The position numbers were made by a program, and so were the translations under genes. The notes under the pieces were generated by a model, which saw only the letters and a program-made list of their open reading frames with translations, did not search any database and had not been told where the DNA came from. This document shows, piece by piece, positions 8,938-20,910 of a stretch of DNA of 64,000 bases (its first letter is position 1; every line of letters begins with the position of its first letter). Source of the stretch: Lampris incognitus. Taxonomy: Eukaryota; Chordata; Actinopteri; Lampriformes; Lampridae. The stretch lies in contig NC_079213.1 of assembly GCF_029633865.1 (NCBI RefSeq), positions 84,478,803 to 84,542,802 of the forward strand. The letters are read 5' to 3'.

Positions 8938-10346
8938 CGGTTCTCCCGGCTGCAGTGGGAAAATGTGGAGTGATCCGGAGACTTACAAACCCTGCACAAC
9001 CGCTGCGGTGCGTCTGGCACCCGCCCTGCGGCGCTAGCTGGCGGTTGAGTCCGCGTCGGTGTCTGGACCGCAGCGCTAACTGGAACCTGAGTCTGCATTG
9101 TGACCAAACGGTCTAGCAAGCTCACCAAACTCCTCATATAGTCATCACCGCCAAAGACAGGTGCGGGAGACGGTGTAGGACACCTTGCACAAAATGGTGT
9201 AGATGACGCATGAGCCGGGACGGGAGATGGCACCACCGGCACGGTCATGTTCAAGTCGGGAGCCACGTCGACTACAGGGACATGAACCTGTGAATGGAAC
9301 CTACGCTCTACCGCGCCTGCTTCACGTTGTCCACCTGCAGCAACACGGGACTTCCTCTCCAGCATGTGCTCATCAAGCCTCTCTTGGATCTCGCTAGCAG
9401 ACCATTTCCCTGCGGACTTGAACTTAAAAACATTGGCAAGAGACTGATCTGGACAGTGTTTGATAAACATCATGCTTACCTCGTGGCTTGGCTCTTCAAT
9501 ACTACGGCCTTGCCGCTTCAAGCATTCGTCAGCCACCTCCACTGTCTTATTAAGCCTAATCCAATACTCCATAGCATCCTCACCTGGCTTGGGCAGCGTA
9601 CTGTAAAAGTCCGCCAGTGGCATGCTCGAGTATGTGAAGTCACTAAAGTGTTGCTTCAGTACATCAAAAATAATGTGGGGGTTCGCTATGTGGTCGACAG
9701 ATGTGTTGCGCAGCTTTATCCTCACCACGTCCCTTGCTTTCCCCATAAGCTTAGCTAGAATCTCATGTGACTGCTCACTAACTGGAATGGCTCGCTTCCT
9801 CAAATACAAAGTCATAAGGCTCTCCCACTCATGAACTGTAAACTTATCAGAGCTATCACCCCTGAAAATAGGAGGCTCCCTAGCGTCTGTCTGCATTACT
9901 ACTCTAACACTAGGCACTGTCTCCGAACACTGTTCAGCAGACCTAGCACTGTCTGTGTGTGTGTTTCTAAGCATTTGTTTTTCCTGTAGCTTAGCAGTGA
10001 TTGACTCTCCTATCTTCTCTGCTAACTGAGTAATGAGCATTGCTAACTCACCCACTGGCTGCTCGCTGTTACCTAGCACAGCCCCTTCGCTGATACCTGG
10101 CCTGGCCCGTTCTATGTAGCGTGTGGAGGTGAACTGAGGAGTGCCAAATGTGGTCAGGTCTCTAGGTCCTGGTGCTCTGGTGTCTGGTTCCCCGCCCTCT
10201 AAGAGCTGCCCGAAACTCCTACCTACACCTAGCCGTAAACCCCCACCCACATCTAACTGGTACCCCCTCTCCATAGCACACTGGCGATCCAAAAGATCCT
10301 GATCAGCAATGTTACCCCCACCTACGTACGAACCACCCTCTGCCAT
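8814..10346 (-). CDS. Gypsy-1 Gag
   Basis: The open frame reaches back to an ATG at 10403, but the ATG at 10346 (MAEGGSYVGG...) is a more likely start because the upstream 19 residues are hydrophobic and AT-rich. Length about 510 residues. The C-terminal part has two zinc-knuckle-like motifs: CRVC...H...C and CINCLSPGHWKRDC (CCHC), which bind the element RNA. The middle contains a capsid-like helical region. Stop TAA at 8814-8816, immediately after the slippery site. Confidence 0.9.
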   Translation of the reverse strand: MAEGGSYVGGGNIADQDLLDRQCAMERGYQLDVGGGLRLGVGRSFGQLLEGGEPDTRAPGPRDLTTFGTPQFTSTRYIERARPGISEGAVLGNSEQPVGELAMLITQLAEKIGESITAKLQEKQMLRNTHTDSARSAEQCSETVPSVRVVMQTDAREPPIFRGDSSDKFTVHEWESLMTLYLRKRAIPVSEQSHEILAKLMGKARDVVRIKLRNTSVDHIANPHIIFDVLKQHFSDFTYSSMPLADFYSTLPKPGEDAMEYWIRLNKTVEVADECLKRQGRSIEEPSHEVSMMFIKHCPDQSLANVFKFKSAGKWSASEIQERLDEHMLERKSRVAAGGQREAGAVERRFHSQVHVPVVDVAPDLNMTVPVVPSPVPAHASSTPFCARCPTPSPAPVFGGDDYMRSLVSLLDRLVTMQTQVPVSAAVQTPTRTQPPASAAGRVPDAPQRLCRVCKSPDHSTFSHCSRENRCINCLSPGHWKRDCPHPQPPNQLRSQPGGRVRCQSRPLNY

Positions 10347-10786
10347 GTTCCTACCTCTAACACTCAGATAAAATAAAAAAGAAAATAAAAAAGCTCGATT
10401 CATTTAAATAATTGAATCTAGAAATCACTAAGAGACTGAAACAATCACACACAATCAACAAATTCACCAATAGATTAATCACATATGCACATATCCAGTA
10501 GTTTACATCAATAGATTATTCACACGAGTCCTTCAATCACATCAACATTAACCTTTTTCCTTTTTTTTTTCGTGTGTTTTTCTTCCTTCAGTATATACAA
10601 ATGTCCTGTTCACAAGCCCAGTCCATGGTAACCACAGCTATGACTGTCCAGTGTCCACACAGCTCAACTCCAGTCCACTGTAACATGAGCGTACAGTCTA
10701 TAGAAATACCTGAGGACGTCTGGGGCTTGATGACGACAGCAGCCTCCCGCGGCAAGCAACTGATGTCACTCTCAGAATCCAGGAGG

Positions 10787-10798
10787 GTCACGGCACCA
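10787..10798 (-). promoter_or_regulatory. primer binding site of Gypsy-1 (tRNA-His)
   Basis: One base inside the 5' LTR the sense strand reads TGGTGCCGTGAC, complementary to the 3' end of vertebrate tRNA-His (...GTCACGGCACCA). Twelve bases match, then the match decays. Gypsy-2 has a longer match to the same tRNA. Confidence 0.8.
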
Positions 10799-10799
10799 A

Positions 10800-11523
10800 T
10801 GTAACGGGGGCAGTCCTATGCTGTTCTATGCTGGTCAGCCTGCTGCACGCCCGTCACTCTCATCATTAGCTCTGCGTTGTGTTCTATTTTCGGTGGGGCC
10901 CCAGGTGTTGTGGGGGGCCCTCAGTCTCTCATCATCATCATCATCATCAGCATGATCAAGGAAGGAGGGGGGACACACAGGACTCTATTTGGCCCACCTT
11001 GCCATTTATTTTGGTTTCAAACCCTTCGACAAACGTCCAGTCCTCCAGCGGGAGCGGTGTTTCTTACGGACGTGGGGGTCGAAGTTCAACCACTGCCCGG
11101 ACTTCACTCGTGTGCGTTAGAAGGAGAAACCGTCCACGGGACTCCGATGTAAGAGAGGATAAACAAGTATTTTATCCCACAGCTTGCAGTATCTTCTTAC
11201 AGGGATACTCAAGGTTACGTTCTCCTCAACCAGCAAAACTGTCCTACGGTAAGAAACACGTGTGGCTCGGCTCGATTGCTGCTTGAGACTCCTCCCACAA
11301 AACAAAAATGGCCTCTCCCGCGTTCCCTCTTCCGTGTACCCACGAGACCTCTCTCTTAAAGCGACAGTACACGTATATGACGGTCGTTGTAAAACATACA
11401 TAAAAGTAAATAATGACATAAAACAAAATGTAGTAACCACAAATAACAGCACACAGACAGGATTTGGTGATATTTCATACTCAAACAAAATAAAATAAAA
11501 ACATTAATTTTAACCTGGTTACA
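10800..11523 (-). repeat. Gypsy-1 5' LTR
   Basis: 724 bp, same termini and length as 3233-3956. Acts as promoter of the element in the minus direction. Flanked on the right by CAGG, the target duplication. Confidence 0.95.
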
Positions 11524-11527
11524 CAGG

Positions 11528-12138
11528 CTTGCAAAGACATCAGTGTTAGCCAACTGGTATCTATATTCAGGGGTTACCCAGGTTCTACACTGGTCTGTGA
11601 GACAAACGTCAGGGCTAAAAAATTCCATAGGTGTATAAGAACAGGTTGTACATACGAACGTACGATTGATGAATGAGGCTCAATATGTCTTCTAAATGGC
11701 CAGTGAACGATGACTAAACTACGTACCTTTGCAATCACTATATCTACCTCAAGCATAATCCAACACAGCACTTCAAGAGTAAACCTTAAAATCCTTAGTC
11801 TGCAGATTGAGAAATCATCAAACAATGCAAGTCAAGGCACAGAGTGATGAGGGTTCAGGAATGCTTGGCATTGCTGGCAGTGGAATACCTTCCATGTGTC
11901 AGGGCCCAGGTAATGAATAGATGTGTGTTTGTATTGAGTAACATGCTGGTGGAACGGCTTGTACCCGAAGCATCCTCGGTGATTTATGGGGCTGACAGAT
12001 GAGGCCCTGTTCAAGGAACAGTATCTATTGTCATCAAACCAGTCGGAGTTTTTCACACATCACTGTTAACACACAAAACCAATATATTTGCAAAAAGAAC
12101 AATTTCTTCCGGGGGCAAAAAAAAAAAAAAAAAATATA
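11528..12138. other. no gene recognised
   Basis: Unannotated DNA to the right of Gypsy-1. A short segment (about 11640-11690) is the reverse complement of part of 2380-2428. An A-rich run at 12117-12134 abuts the next transposon. Confidence 0.4.
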
Positions 12139-12140
12139 TA

Positions 12141-13337
12141 CACTACCGTTCAAAAGTTTGGGATCACCCAAACAATTTTGTGTTTTCCATGAAAAGTCAC
12201 ACTTATTCACCACCATATGTTGTGAAATGAATAGAAAATAGAGTCAAGACATTGACAAGGTTAGAAATAATGATTTGTATTTGAAATAAGATTTTTTTTA
12301 CATCAAACTTTGCTTTCGTCAAAGAATCCTCCATTTGCAGCAATTACAGCATTGCAGACCTTTGGCATTCTAGCTGTTAATTTGTTGAGGTAATCTGGAG
12401 AAATTGCACCCCACGCTTCCAGAAGCAGCTCCCACAAGTTGGATTGGTTGGATGGGCACTTCTTTGAGCAGATTGGGTTTCTGGAGCATCACATTTGTGG
12501 GGTCAATTAAACGCTCAAAATGGCCAGAAAAAGAGAACTTTCATCTGAAACTCGACAGTCTATTCTTGTTCTTAGAAATGAAGGCTATTCCATGCGAGAA
12601 ATTGCTAAGAAATTGAAGATTTCCTACACCGGTGTGTACTACTCCCTTCAGAGGACAGCACAAACAGGCTCTAACCAGAGTAGAAAAAGAAGTGGGAGGC
12701 CGCGTTGCACAACTGAGCAAGAAGATAAGTACATTAGAGTCTCTAGTTTGAGAAACAGACGCCTCACAGGTCCCCAACTGGCATCTTCATTAAATAGTAC
12801 CTGTTAGAGCCTGTTTGTGCTGTCCTCTGAAGGGAGTAGTACACACCGGTGTAGGAAATCTTCAATTTCTTAGCAATTTCTCGCATGGAATAGCCTTCAT
12901 TTCTAAGAACAAGAATAGACTGTCGAGTTTCAGATGAAAGTTCTCTTTTTCTGGCCATTTTGAGCGTTTAATTGACCCCACAAATGTGATGCTCCAGAAA
13001 CTCAATCTGCTCAAAGAAGTGCCCATCCAACCAATCCAACTTGTGGGAGCTGCTTCTGGAAGCGTGGGGTGCAATTTCTCCAGATTACCTCAACAAATTA
13101 ACAGCTAGAATGCCAAAGGTCTGCAATGCTGTAATTGCTGCAAATGGAGGATTCTTTGACGAAAGCAAAGTTTGATGTAAAAAAAATCTTATTTCAAATA
13201 CAAATCATTATTTCTAACCTTGTCAATGTCTTGACTCTATTTTCTATTCATTTCACAACATATGGTGGTGAATAAGTGTGACTTTTCATGGAAAACACAA
13301 AATTGTTTGGGTGATCCCAAACTTTTGAACGGTAGTG
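12141..13337. mobile_element. palindromic Tc1-like derivative (fold-back element)
   Basis: The left arm (12141-12675, 535 bp) is repeated as its reverse complement at 12803-13337 (535 bp); the only mismatch I noticed is near 12475. A 127-bp spacer lies between. Each outer end is CACTACCGTTCAAAAG and its complement, a known fish Tc1 end, flanked by TA (12139-12140 and 13338-13339). Each arm contains the inverted repeat, leader and the N-terminal coding part of the transposase. The DDE half is gone. The structure is a mobile-looking unit with two 5' halves head to head. Confidence 0.93.
12520..12807 (+). pseudogene. truncated Tc1-like transposase: DNA-binding half only
   Basis: ATG at 12520 opens 95 codons (MARKRELSSETRQS...). 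The N-terminal paired-like helix-turn-helix is intact (GYSMREIAKKLKISYTGVYY), followed by part of the second DNA-binding region (RRLTGPQLASSLNST); a stop comes soon after the palindrome spacer. No DDE catalytic domain. A mirror copy of the first ~55 codons lies on the minus strand (12958 down to 12764). If transcribed it could make a binding domain without catalysis; that is inference. Confidence 0.85.
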
Positions 13338-13347
13338 TATATACATA

Positions 13348-14964
13348 CAGTGGCTTGCAAAAGTATTCATACCCCTTGAACTTTTCCACATTTTGTCACG
13401 TTTCGACCACAAACATAAATATATTTTATTGGAATTTTATGTGAAAGACCAACACGAAGTGGCACACAATTGTGAAGTACAAATAAAATTATATATGATT
13501 TTTAAAAAAATTTACAAATAAAAAACTGAAAAGTGCGGTGTGCAAAAGTATTCAGCCCCCCTGAGTCAATACTTTGTGGAACCGCCTTTTGCTGCAATTA
13601 CAGCTGCAAGTCTTTTGGGGTATGTCTCTACCAGCTTTGCACATCCAGAGACTGACATTTTTGCCCATTCTTCTTTGCAAAACAGCTCAAGCTCAGTCAG
13701 ATTAGATGGAGAGCGTTTGTGAATGGCAGTTATCAGATCTTGCCACAGATTCTCGGTTGGATTTAGGTCTGGGCTTTGACTGGGCCATTCTAACACATGA
13801 ATATGTTTTGTTTTAAACTATTCCTTTGTAACCTTGGCTTTATGTTTAGGGTCATTGTCCTGCTGGAAGGTGAACCTCCGCCCCAGTCTCAAGTCTTTTG
13901 CAGACTCCAACAGGTTTTCTTCCAAGATTGCCCTGTATTTGGCTCCATCCATCTTCCCATCAACTCTGACCATCTTCCCTGTCCCTGCTGAAGAGAAGCA
14001 CCCTCAGAGCACGATGCTGCCACCACCATGTTTGACAGTGGGGATAGTGTGTTCAGAGTGATGTGCAGTGTTAGTTTTCCGCCACACATAGCGTTTTGCA
14101 TTTAGGCCAGAAAGTTCAATTTTGGTCTCATCTGACCAGAGCACCTTCTTCCACATGTTTGCTGTGTCCCCCACATGGCTTCTGGCAAACTGCAAACGGG
14201 ACTTCTTATGGTTTTCTTTTAACAATGGCTTTCTTCTTGCCACTCTTCCATCGTGCAGTGCATGACCAATAGTTGTCCTGTGGACAGATTCCCCCACCTG
14301 AGCTGTGGATCTCTGCAGTTCGTGCAGAGTCACCATGGGCCTCTTGGCTGCATCTCTGATCAGTGCTCTCCTTGTTCGGCCTATAAGTTTAGGTGGACGG
14401 CTGTGTCTTGGTAGATTTGCAGTTGTGCCATACTCTTTCCATTTCCGGATGATGGATTGAACAGTGCTCCGTGAGATGTTCAAAGCTTGGGAAATCTTTT
14501 TATAGCCTAACCCTGCTTTAAACCTCTCCACAACTTTATCCCTGACCTGTCTGGTGTGTTCCTTGGACTTCATGATGCTGTTTGCTCCCCAATATTCTCT
14601 TAACAAACCTCTGAGGCCGTCACAGAACAGCTGTATTTGTACTGAGATTAGATTACACCCAGGTTGACTCTATTTAGTCATTAGGTCAACATTTGATCAT
14701 TCAGCAATCATCAGGCAACTTCTGAAGGCAATTGGTTGCACTCAGAGAAAAGGGGGCTGAATACTTTTGCACACTGCACTTTTCAGTTTTTTATTTGTAA
14801 AAATTTTTTAAAATCATGTACAATTTTCTTTATACTTCACAATTGTGTGCCACTTTGTGTTGGTCTTTCACATAAAATTCCAATAAAATATATTTATGTT
14901 TGTGGCCGTAACGTGACAAAATGTGGAAAAGTTCAAGGGTTATGAATACTTTTGCAAGCCACTG
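13348..14964 (-). mobile_element. Tc1/mariner-type transposon, full length, reverse orientation
   Basis: Same family as 57-1686. Left end CAGTGGCTTGC at 13348 preceded by TA; right end at 14964. The base pair after the right end is TG rather than TA, so one side of the target duplication has mutated. Long inverted repeats of about 200 bp. Only eight bases separate its TA from that of the palindromic element. Confidence 0.92.
13566..14573 (-). pseudogene. Tc1-like transposase with two nonsense codons
   Basis: ATG at 14573; the frame holds from start to end, with helix-turn-helix, then [14 protein letters not shown] and NPTENLW of the DDE core. It is broken only by TGA at 14006-14004 and TAG at 13820-13818, both at positions where the family has Trp (TGG), so each is a single G-to-A change. 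This is the less damaged copy and serves as reference for the indels in the copy at 448-1468. Confidence 0.9.
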
Positions 14965-15130
14965 TGTAAACAAGGTGATTAAAGAGGTTTGAATGGCTTA
15001 GGGATCTGGAAAGGCATTCTGCACCTAAACGGCATTCTGCTGATTTCTGGTGTTTTATTGTCTCTTCGGCTCTGACAGAAAAGGGCTGGCAGGACACTCA
15101 AATGTTGTTAATTAGCCAGGGCCAGACACC

Positions 15131-15298
<168 letters not shown>

Positions 15299-15536
15299 AA
15301 TTGGAACAGACTTTCGTTGTCTGTCTCTCATTTCCTCCCTGCCATACGCTATCCTTTTTTTTATTCATTTAAATTTTGTATGCACATTTTGTCACCTTCT
15401 GCTCCGACCCTTGACATTCTCACTATTGGTTGTACATGAAGTTTGTGATCCAATAATTTTAAAATATTCTACCTTTGCTCTTATTGTAAACTATCACTGA
15501 GCATTGTAAGAGTCAGCTACCTGTGTACTTAAAATG

Positions 15537-15539
<3 letters not shown>

Positions 15540-15614
<75 letters not shown>
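15540..15614. repeat. microsatellite (GT)n
   Basis: About 37 uninterrupted GT units. Confidence 0.99.
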
Positions 15615-15617
<3 letters not shown>

Positions 15618-15715
15618 CAAGTGTGCTAATATGGCTGGTGACAGTTTCAAGCATAGGGGAAGCTCCAAATGCATGGCTGAGGTAGAAATCCCTGTGTGTA
15701 TTGTCCTTGTTTATC

Positions 15716-17030
15716 TCATCTCATCATCAGCTGCTTCTCCGGGGTCGGGTCGCGGTGGCAGCAAGCTAAGTAGGGCACTCCAGACGTCCCTCTCCGCAGC
15801 AAGGCCCTCCAGCTCCTCCTGGGGGATCCTAAGGTGTTCTCATGCCAGATTGGACATGTAGTCCCTCCAGTGAGTTCTGGGTCTACCTCGGGGTCTCCTC
15901 CCAGTTGGATGTTTACCGGAAAACCTCCAAAGGAAGGCACCCAGGAGGCATCCTAATCAGATGCCCGAACCACCTCAACTGGCTCCTTTCAATGCGAAGG
16001 AGCAGCGGCTCTACTCCCAGCTCCCTCCGGATGTCTAAGCTCCTCACCCTATCTCTGAGGCTGAGCCCAGACACCCTACGGAGGAAACTCATTTCAGCCG
16101 CTTGTATCCGCAATCTCACCCATTCAGTCACTAACCAAAGCTCATGACCATAGGTGAGGGCTGGGACGGAGATTGACTGGTAAATTGAGAGCTTTGCCTT
16201 CCGGCTCAGCTCCCTCTTCACCACAACGGTCTGGTATAACGTCCGCATGCCTTTTGATGCTGCACCAATCCACCTGTAAATCTCCCGCTCCGTCCGACCA
16301 TCACTCGTGAACAAGACTCAGAGATACTTTAACTCCTTCACTTGAGGCAACAACTCATCCCCAACCCGGAGGTAGCAGTCCACCATTTTCCAGTAGAGAA
16401 CCATGGCCTCAATCTTGGAGGTGCTGACTCTCATCCTGGCCATTTCACACTCAGCTGCAAACCGCCCCAGTGCATGCTGGAGGTCGCGTTCTGATGAAGC
16501 CAACAAAACCGCATCATTTGCGAAGAGCAGAGACGCAATTCTGAGGCTCCCAAAATAGACACACTCCTCACCTTGGCTGCACCTTGAGATCCTGTCAATA
16601 AATATCACAAACAGAATCGACGACAAGGGACAACCTTGGTGGAATCCAACACCCACCGAAAACGTGTTTGACTTTGTGCCGAGAATGTGGACACAGCTCT
16701 CACTTTGATTATACAAGGACCGGATGGCTTGTAGCCACTGCCCCTGTACCCCCATACTCCCGCAGTACCCCCCATAGAGCCCCCGGGGTACACGGTCATT
16801 CTCCAAGTCCACAAAACACATGTAGACTGGCTGGTCAAACTCCCATGCCCCCCTCAGCACTTCCGCAAGGGTAAAGAGTTGATCTGTTGTTCCACGGCCA
16901 GGATGGACTCCGCATTGTTCCTCCTGGATCCGAGATTCGACAGTCGGTCAGAGCCTCCTTTCCAGCACCCTAGAGTAGACTTTCCCAGGGAGGCTGAGCA
17001 ATTGGAGCACACCCTCCGGTCCCTTGTTTA
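15716..17030 (-). pseudogene. non-LTR retrotransposon (LINE) reverse transcriptase, 5'-truncated and decayed
   Basis: Minus-strand fragments give a LINE reverse transcriptase from about 17020 down to a 3' end near 15716. Recognisable parts: VYMCFVDLEN, where the family reads DLEKAFDR (a short deletion across the catalytic Asp motif A); GCPLSSILF; LLFANDAVLLAS, with the usual FADD changed to FAND near 16520; then the post-RT region (RRVSGLSLRDRVRS, RSQLRWFGHLIRMP). A stop and frameshift separate the pieces near 16316. The 3' end carries a GATGATGAGATGAG-like tail. Clade not assigned. Both catalytic motifs are damaged, so it is dead. Confidence 0.88.
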
Positions 17031-17078
17031 GTTTGTGTATATTCATGCAATGACCATGTCTGTTAGTGCATATACATA

Positions 17079-17262
17079 CAGTGCATCCGGAAAGTATTCA
17101 CACCCCTTCACTTTCCCCACATTTTGTTATGTTACAGCCTTATTCCAAAATGGATTAAATTCCTTTTTTTCTCATCAATCTACAGACAATACCCCATAAT
17201 GACAAAGTGAAAAAGGTTTTGTAGAAATTTTAGCAAATTTATTAAAAATAATAAACTGAACT
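17079..17262. repeat. isolated Tc1-like terminal inverted repeat
   Basis: Starts CAGTGCATCCGGAAAGTATTCAC after a TA (17077-17078) and continues as a classic fish Tc1 end for about 184 bp (ends TTTATTAAAAATAA). No matching right end follows, so this is a single-ended remnant. Confidence 0.85.
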
Positions 17263-17784
17263 CAACCCCATTTATACACATACCAGCAACACATATTTTA
17301 TAAGCTCAGAACTACACTAGACCCGGGTAGTGACATGGGTGTCTTTTATGAAGTTAAGCACATCTCTCTGGAATATGTCTCGTAACACCACTGGCTGCAA
17401 AGATGAGTACAGGAATGCAAAATGGAGGTTTCAATCCTCTTTCCATCTCTAATGGGAAACAAATGTCAATTGGTGGTCGTGGAAAAATACTGAAAATCTT
17501 AATCTAATTCTGAGCAGAAGGTTTGGGTCTGTGGTTTTGGTGTCTGGTGTGTGCTGTATGTCTCAGCAGATGTCTGGGTTTTGACAACTACAAACTACAG
17601 TTATACATATGATAATGAAAATTGGCAATGCTATTGCTCCCATACCATGCACTAACCGTATTACAACATTGAATATTGGTCCTTACTGTGCTCCTCGCCC
17701 TCGCTCTCATTAATTGTCCTTTTTACTGCACCAAATATAATGCATACAATGTATCAAGGGCCTTAGCAAAGACTATCGACTGAC
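17263..17784. other. no gene recognised
   Basis: No coding frame of note and no clear repeat boundaries. Confidence 0.4.
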
Positions 17785-17870
17785 TAGTAGAATCAGGTGT
17801 GTAACTGCTTGGTTGAAACAAAGACCTGCATCCACACCGGCCCTTTCTAGATCATGTTGCCCATTCCTGG
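17785..17870 (-). repeat. half of a hAT-like MITE
   Basis: Matches the right half of the inverted-repeat element at 42225-42426 (shared: GTGTGTAACTGCTTGGTTG and CACACCGGCCC), ending GTTGCCCATTCCTGG. The left half is missing. Confidence 0.7.
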
Positions 17871-18320
17871 TAGGTGTCATGGCCACTCGGCAGGGCAACA
17901 CGCAAACTGTGAACTTGTGACACCACAGGCTTACATTAAACTCATGATCTCCAACAAACATTATTCCCCCCTCTCTTTCTCTTTCTGCTTCATTTTTTAG
18001 CATCAACCAAGTATCTGGTACAAAAGAAATCCCCCCCACCCCCGCCCATGTGACAGCAGGGTGCTGTAAGGAATCAGCAGATGATGTGGGTGCAAACACC
18101 CACCTCATTAATGTGTCTTTGAGCAAAACAACTACATCTCTGCCACCTCTGTGGGCTTTTGTTTTGTTGCAGGCTCTGACCAAAACACCGACACAAAAAC
18201 TGAGCAGCGCAGAGACCAAATCCAGTCGTCTGCAAAGACAAGACTAATCAAAACCTTCCCATGCGCTGTCATCTCAATACCGTGGATTAAAATCGGTGCA
18301 TGGGGGAGGAGGGGATGAGG

Positions 18321-18322
<2 letters not shown>
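17871..18322. other. no gene recognised
   Basis: No supported gene or repeat. Confidence 0.4.
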
Positions 18323-18383
<61 letters not shown>

Positions 18384-18398
18384 TGTGTGTGTGTGTGT
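18323..18398. repeat. compound microsatellite (GA)n(GT)n
   Basis: About 57 bases of GA followed by 18 of GT. Short G runs follow at 18619-18630 and 18751-18760. Confidence 0.98.
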
Positions 18399-18910
18399 CT
18401 CAGTGATACAAATGAAGGGAGAGCGGCAGAGCGTGGGGAGAGAATGCGGCTCCTTGGCACTCGGCATTAGTTGCGGTTCCATAAATATGCCATGTAGCTT
18501 ATTTGTGCCCAGTGGTAAAAATAGGCCCATTTCCCGAGGGGGAGCAATGACGTCGACAGCCTGCCTGCATCAGCAGCAACAAACCCAGCCTCATTTTATC
18601 TACTGGCAATAAGAGGAAAAGGGGGGGGGGGTACCAATGATCACTATGGCAACAGATGCAGAGTGACGCAGGTGAGAGGAGAAGAGAGGAGGAAGCGATG
18701 TGATGATTGGCTGAGGGGCTGAAGTGTGTGGGTGAGTGTGTGGGAGGAGGGGGAGGGGGGGTGCTACTTTCACTTACCACACTCCTCCAAGCCAGTTGTC
18801 ATGGTCAACAACTCGGCAAATAGATCAATTCCTTCCACACACTGCTTTTGGCGATACTGTCAGATGCAGAAAATATATTTCCTTCTTCAGCAGAAATACT
18901 ATTTTTGATC
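18399..18910. other. no gene recognised
   Basis: Purine-rich, no supported coding sequence. Confidence 0.4.
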
Positions 18911-18980
18911 TTGTAGTTTTTCAGGTCAAATTTTTTCACCGTGCTATGCGGAGATGAACTCAAACTGGAGTACCATTTCC
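18911..18980 (-). repeat. 70-bp direct repeat, copy 1
   Basis: Nearly identical (one mismatch in 70) to 19125-19194. On the minus strand both copies keep an open frame with the shared peptide KWYSSLSSSPHSTV followed by FDLKNY. Whether it is a decayed exon duplication or a repeat element is unknown. Confidence 0.8.
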
Positions 18981-19124
18981 TCCTTATTCGCAGTAATATT
19001 TTGTAGCAATTCGTCAGCTTGACCTTCACTTTGATAGTAAATGTAATGACATTGCATGGATCATCCTTTCCCTTCTGAGGAAGAAAATGTGACCCCCGTC
19101 ACATGTCTCCCAGTCTTTTTGATA

Positions 19125-19194
19125 TTGTAGTTTTTCAGGTCAAATTTGTTCACCGTGCTATGCGGAGATGAACTCAAACTGGAGTACCATTTCC
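19125..19194 (-). repeat. 70-bp direct repeat, copy 2
   Basis: Second copy of 18911-18980, spaced 214 bp. It sits in a 144-codon minus-strand open frame (19061-19495) that has no domain I recognise. Confidence 0.8.
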
Positions 19195-20044
<850 letters not shown>

Positions 20045-20508
20045 TTTCCGTGCATAAGGACAACAGGATGGTTAAATGGTGGGTAAGGTTACCTCCCCAG
20101 CCGAGGGTTCAGTCACAACACCAAAGTACCCATGAGCAAAATATGTAACCCTCGCCCAAGGAGGTGGGGGGATCTTAATAATGGTTCCTATCTACATAAA
20201 GAGAAAAACAAAGTGACATAGAGACATTAGCGCGGGACCGGGGGGGGGGGCTGCAGCTCCTCCTAGTGGTGGGTGCAGCCCCCCAGTAGTGGCAGGTGGC
20301 TGTGTAACATCTTAGACCCAACAGTATATGCAGTATGCCTAACTTTTCCTAACGTACAAATGCAAAAAAAAGAAGAAAAAAACATACCTTTATTTTAAAC
20401 AGTGGCTTGGGGCTGCGTGGAATATACATTTTGAATAATAAAGTGAGTAAACACTCCATTCCAAATCTGCTACACACGCACCTTACAAACAAAACAATGA
20501 CGTCATAC
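20045..20508. other. no gene recognised
   Basis: Contains G runs near 20240 and an A-rich patch near 20365-20385; no gene seen. Confidence 0.4.
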
Positions 20509-20910
20509 TGTAGCGACGGGGGGAGGCGGTCGCCCTGACTGTCGGCGGTTCTGCGCTGGGAGAGCGCAATGGCTGATGGGACTTAATGTTAGCTTCAAAA
20601 TTGTGTTTGAATGATGTGGCGTTCTTGTGGTTATTCTTGTGTTGTTGTTCTGAGGATTCGACTCAGATTAAGTAGGGGACCGTTTACTGACTGGCTGACG
20701 GTAGGACCTTGACTGGAACTGATGTCACCAACTCATAAATGGGGGGGGGGGTTCATTACGCTGTTGTCAGTTTTGGTTCGTTCTGGCCCGTGTGAATGAA
20801 AGAGCACTTCCAGTGTCGTGCGGCGTATGGGGTCACGGGAATTGTGATTATAATAAAGAGATCTCTGCCTCTCGGCTAATTCTTCCACGCCGGCTCGCCT
20901 CAATACTTTT
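20509..20910 (+). repeat. solo LTR (same family as 63078-63515)
   Basis: Begins TGTAGCGACGG and shares with 63078-63515: a G run, AAAGAGCACTTCC-type text, GTCGTGCGG(C/T)GTATGGGG, an AATAAA-like signal and CTCTGCCTCTCG...TTCTTCCACGCCGGC. Right end is approximate. No internal coding sequence on either side, so it looks like a solo LTR. Confidence 0.7.

Larger units (their letters stand above)
3233..11523 (-). mobile_element. Gypsy-1: complete Ty3/Gypsy-type LTR retrotransposon, young insertion
   Basis: Two direct 724-bp LTRs (3233-3956 and 10800-11523) bound 6.8 kb of minus-strand coding sequence. LTR ends are TGTAAC...GTTACA. The flanks repeat CAGG (3229-3232 and 11524-11527), a 4-bp target duplication. 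By eye the LTRs differ at four bases only, so the insertion is recent. Order in the sense direction: 5' LTR, tRNA-His primer site, gag with zinc knuckles, aspartic protease, reverse transcriptase, RNase H, integrase, polypurine tract, 3' LTR. Gag, protease and pol lie in three successive frames; see the frameshift entries. Known: such elements copy themselves through an RNA intermediate in cytoplasmic particles. Confidence 0.96.
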
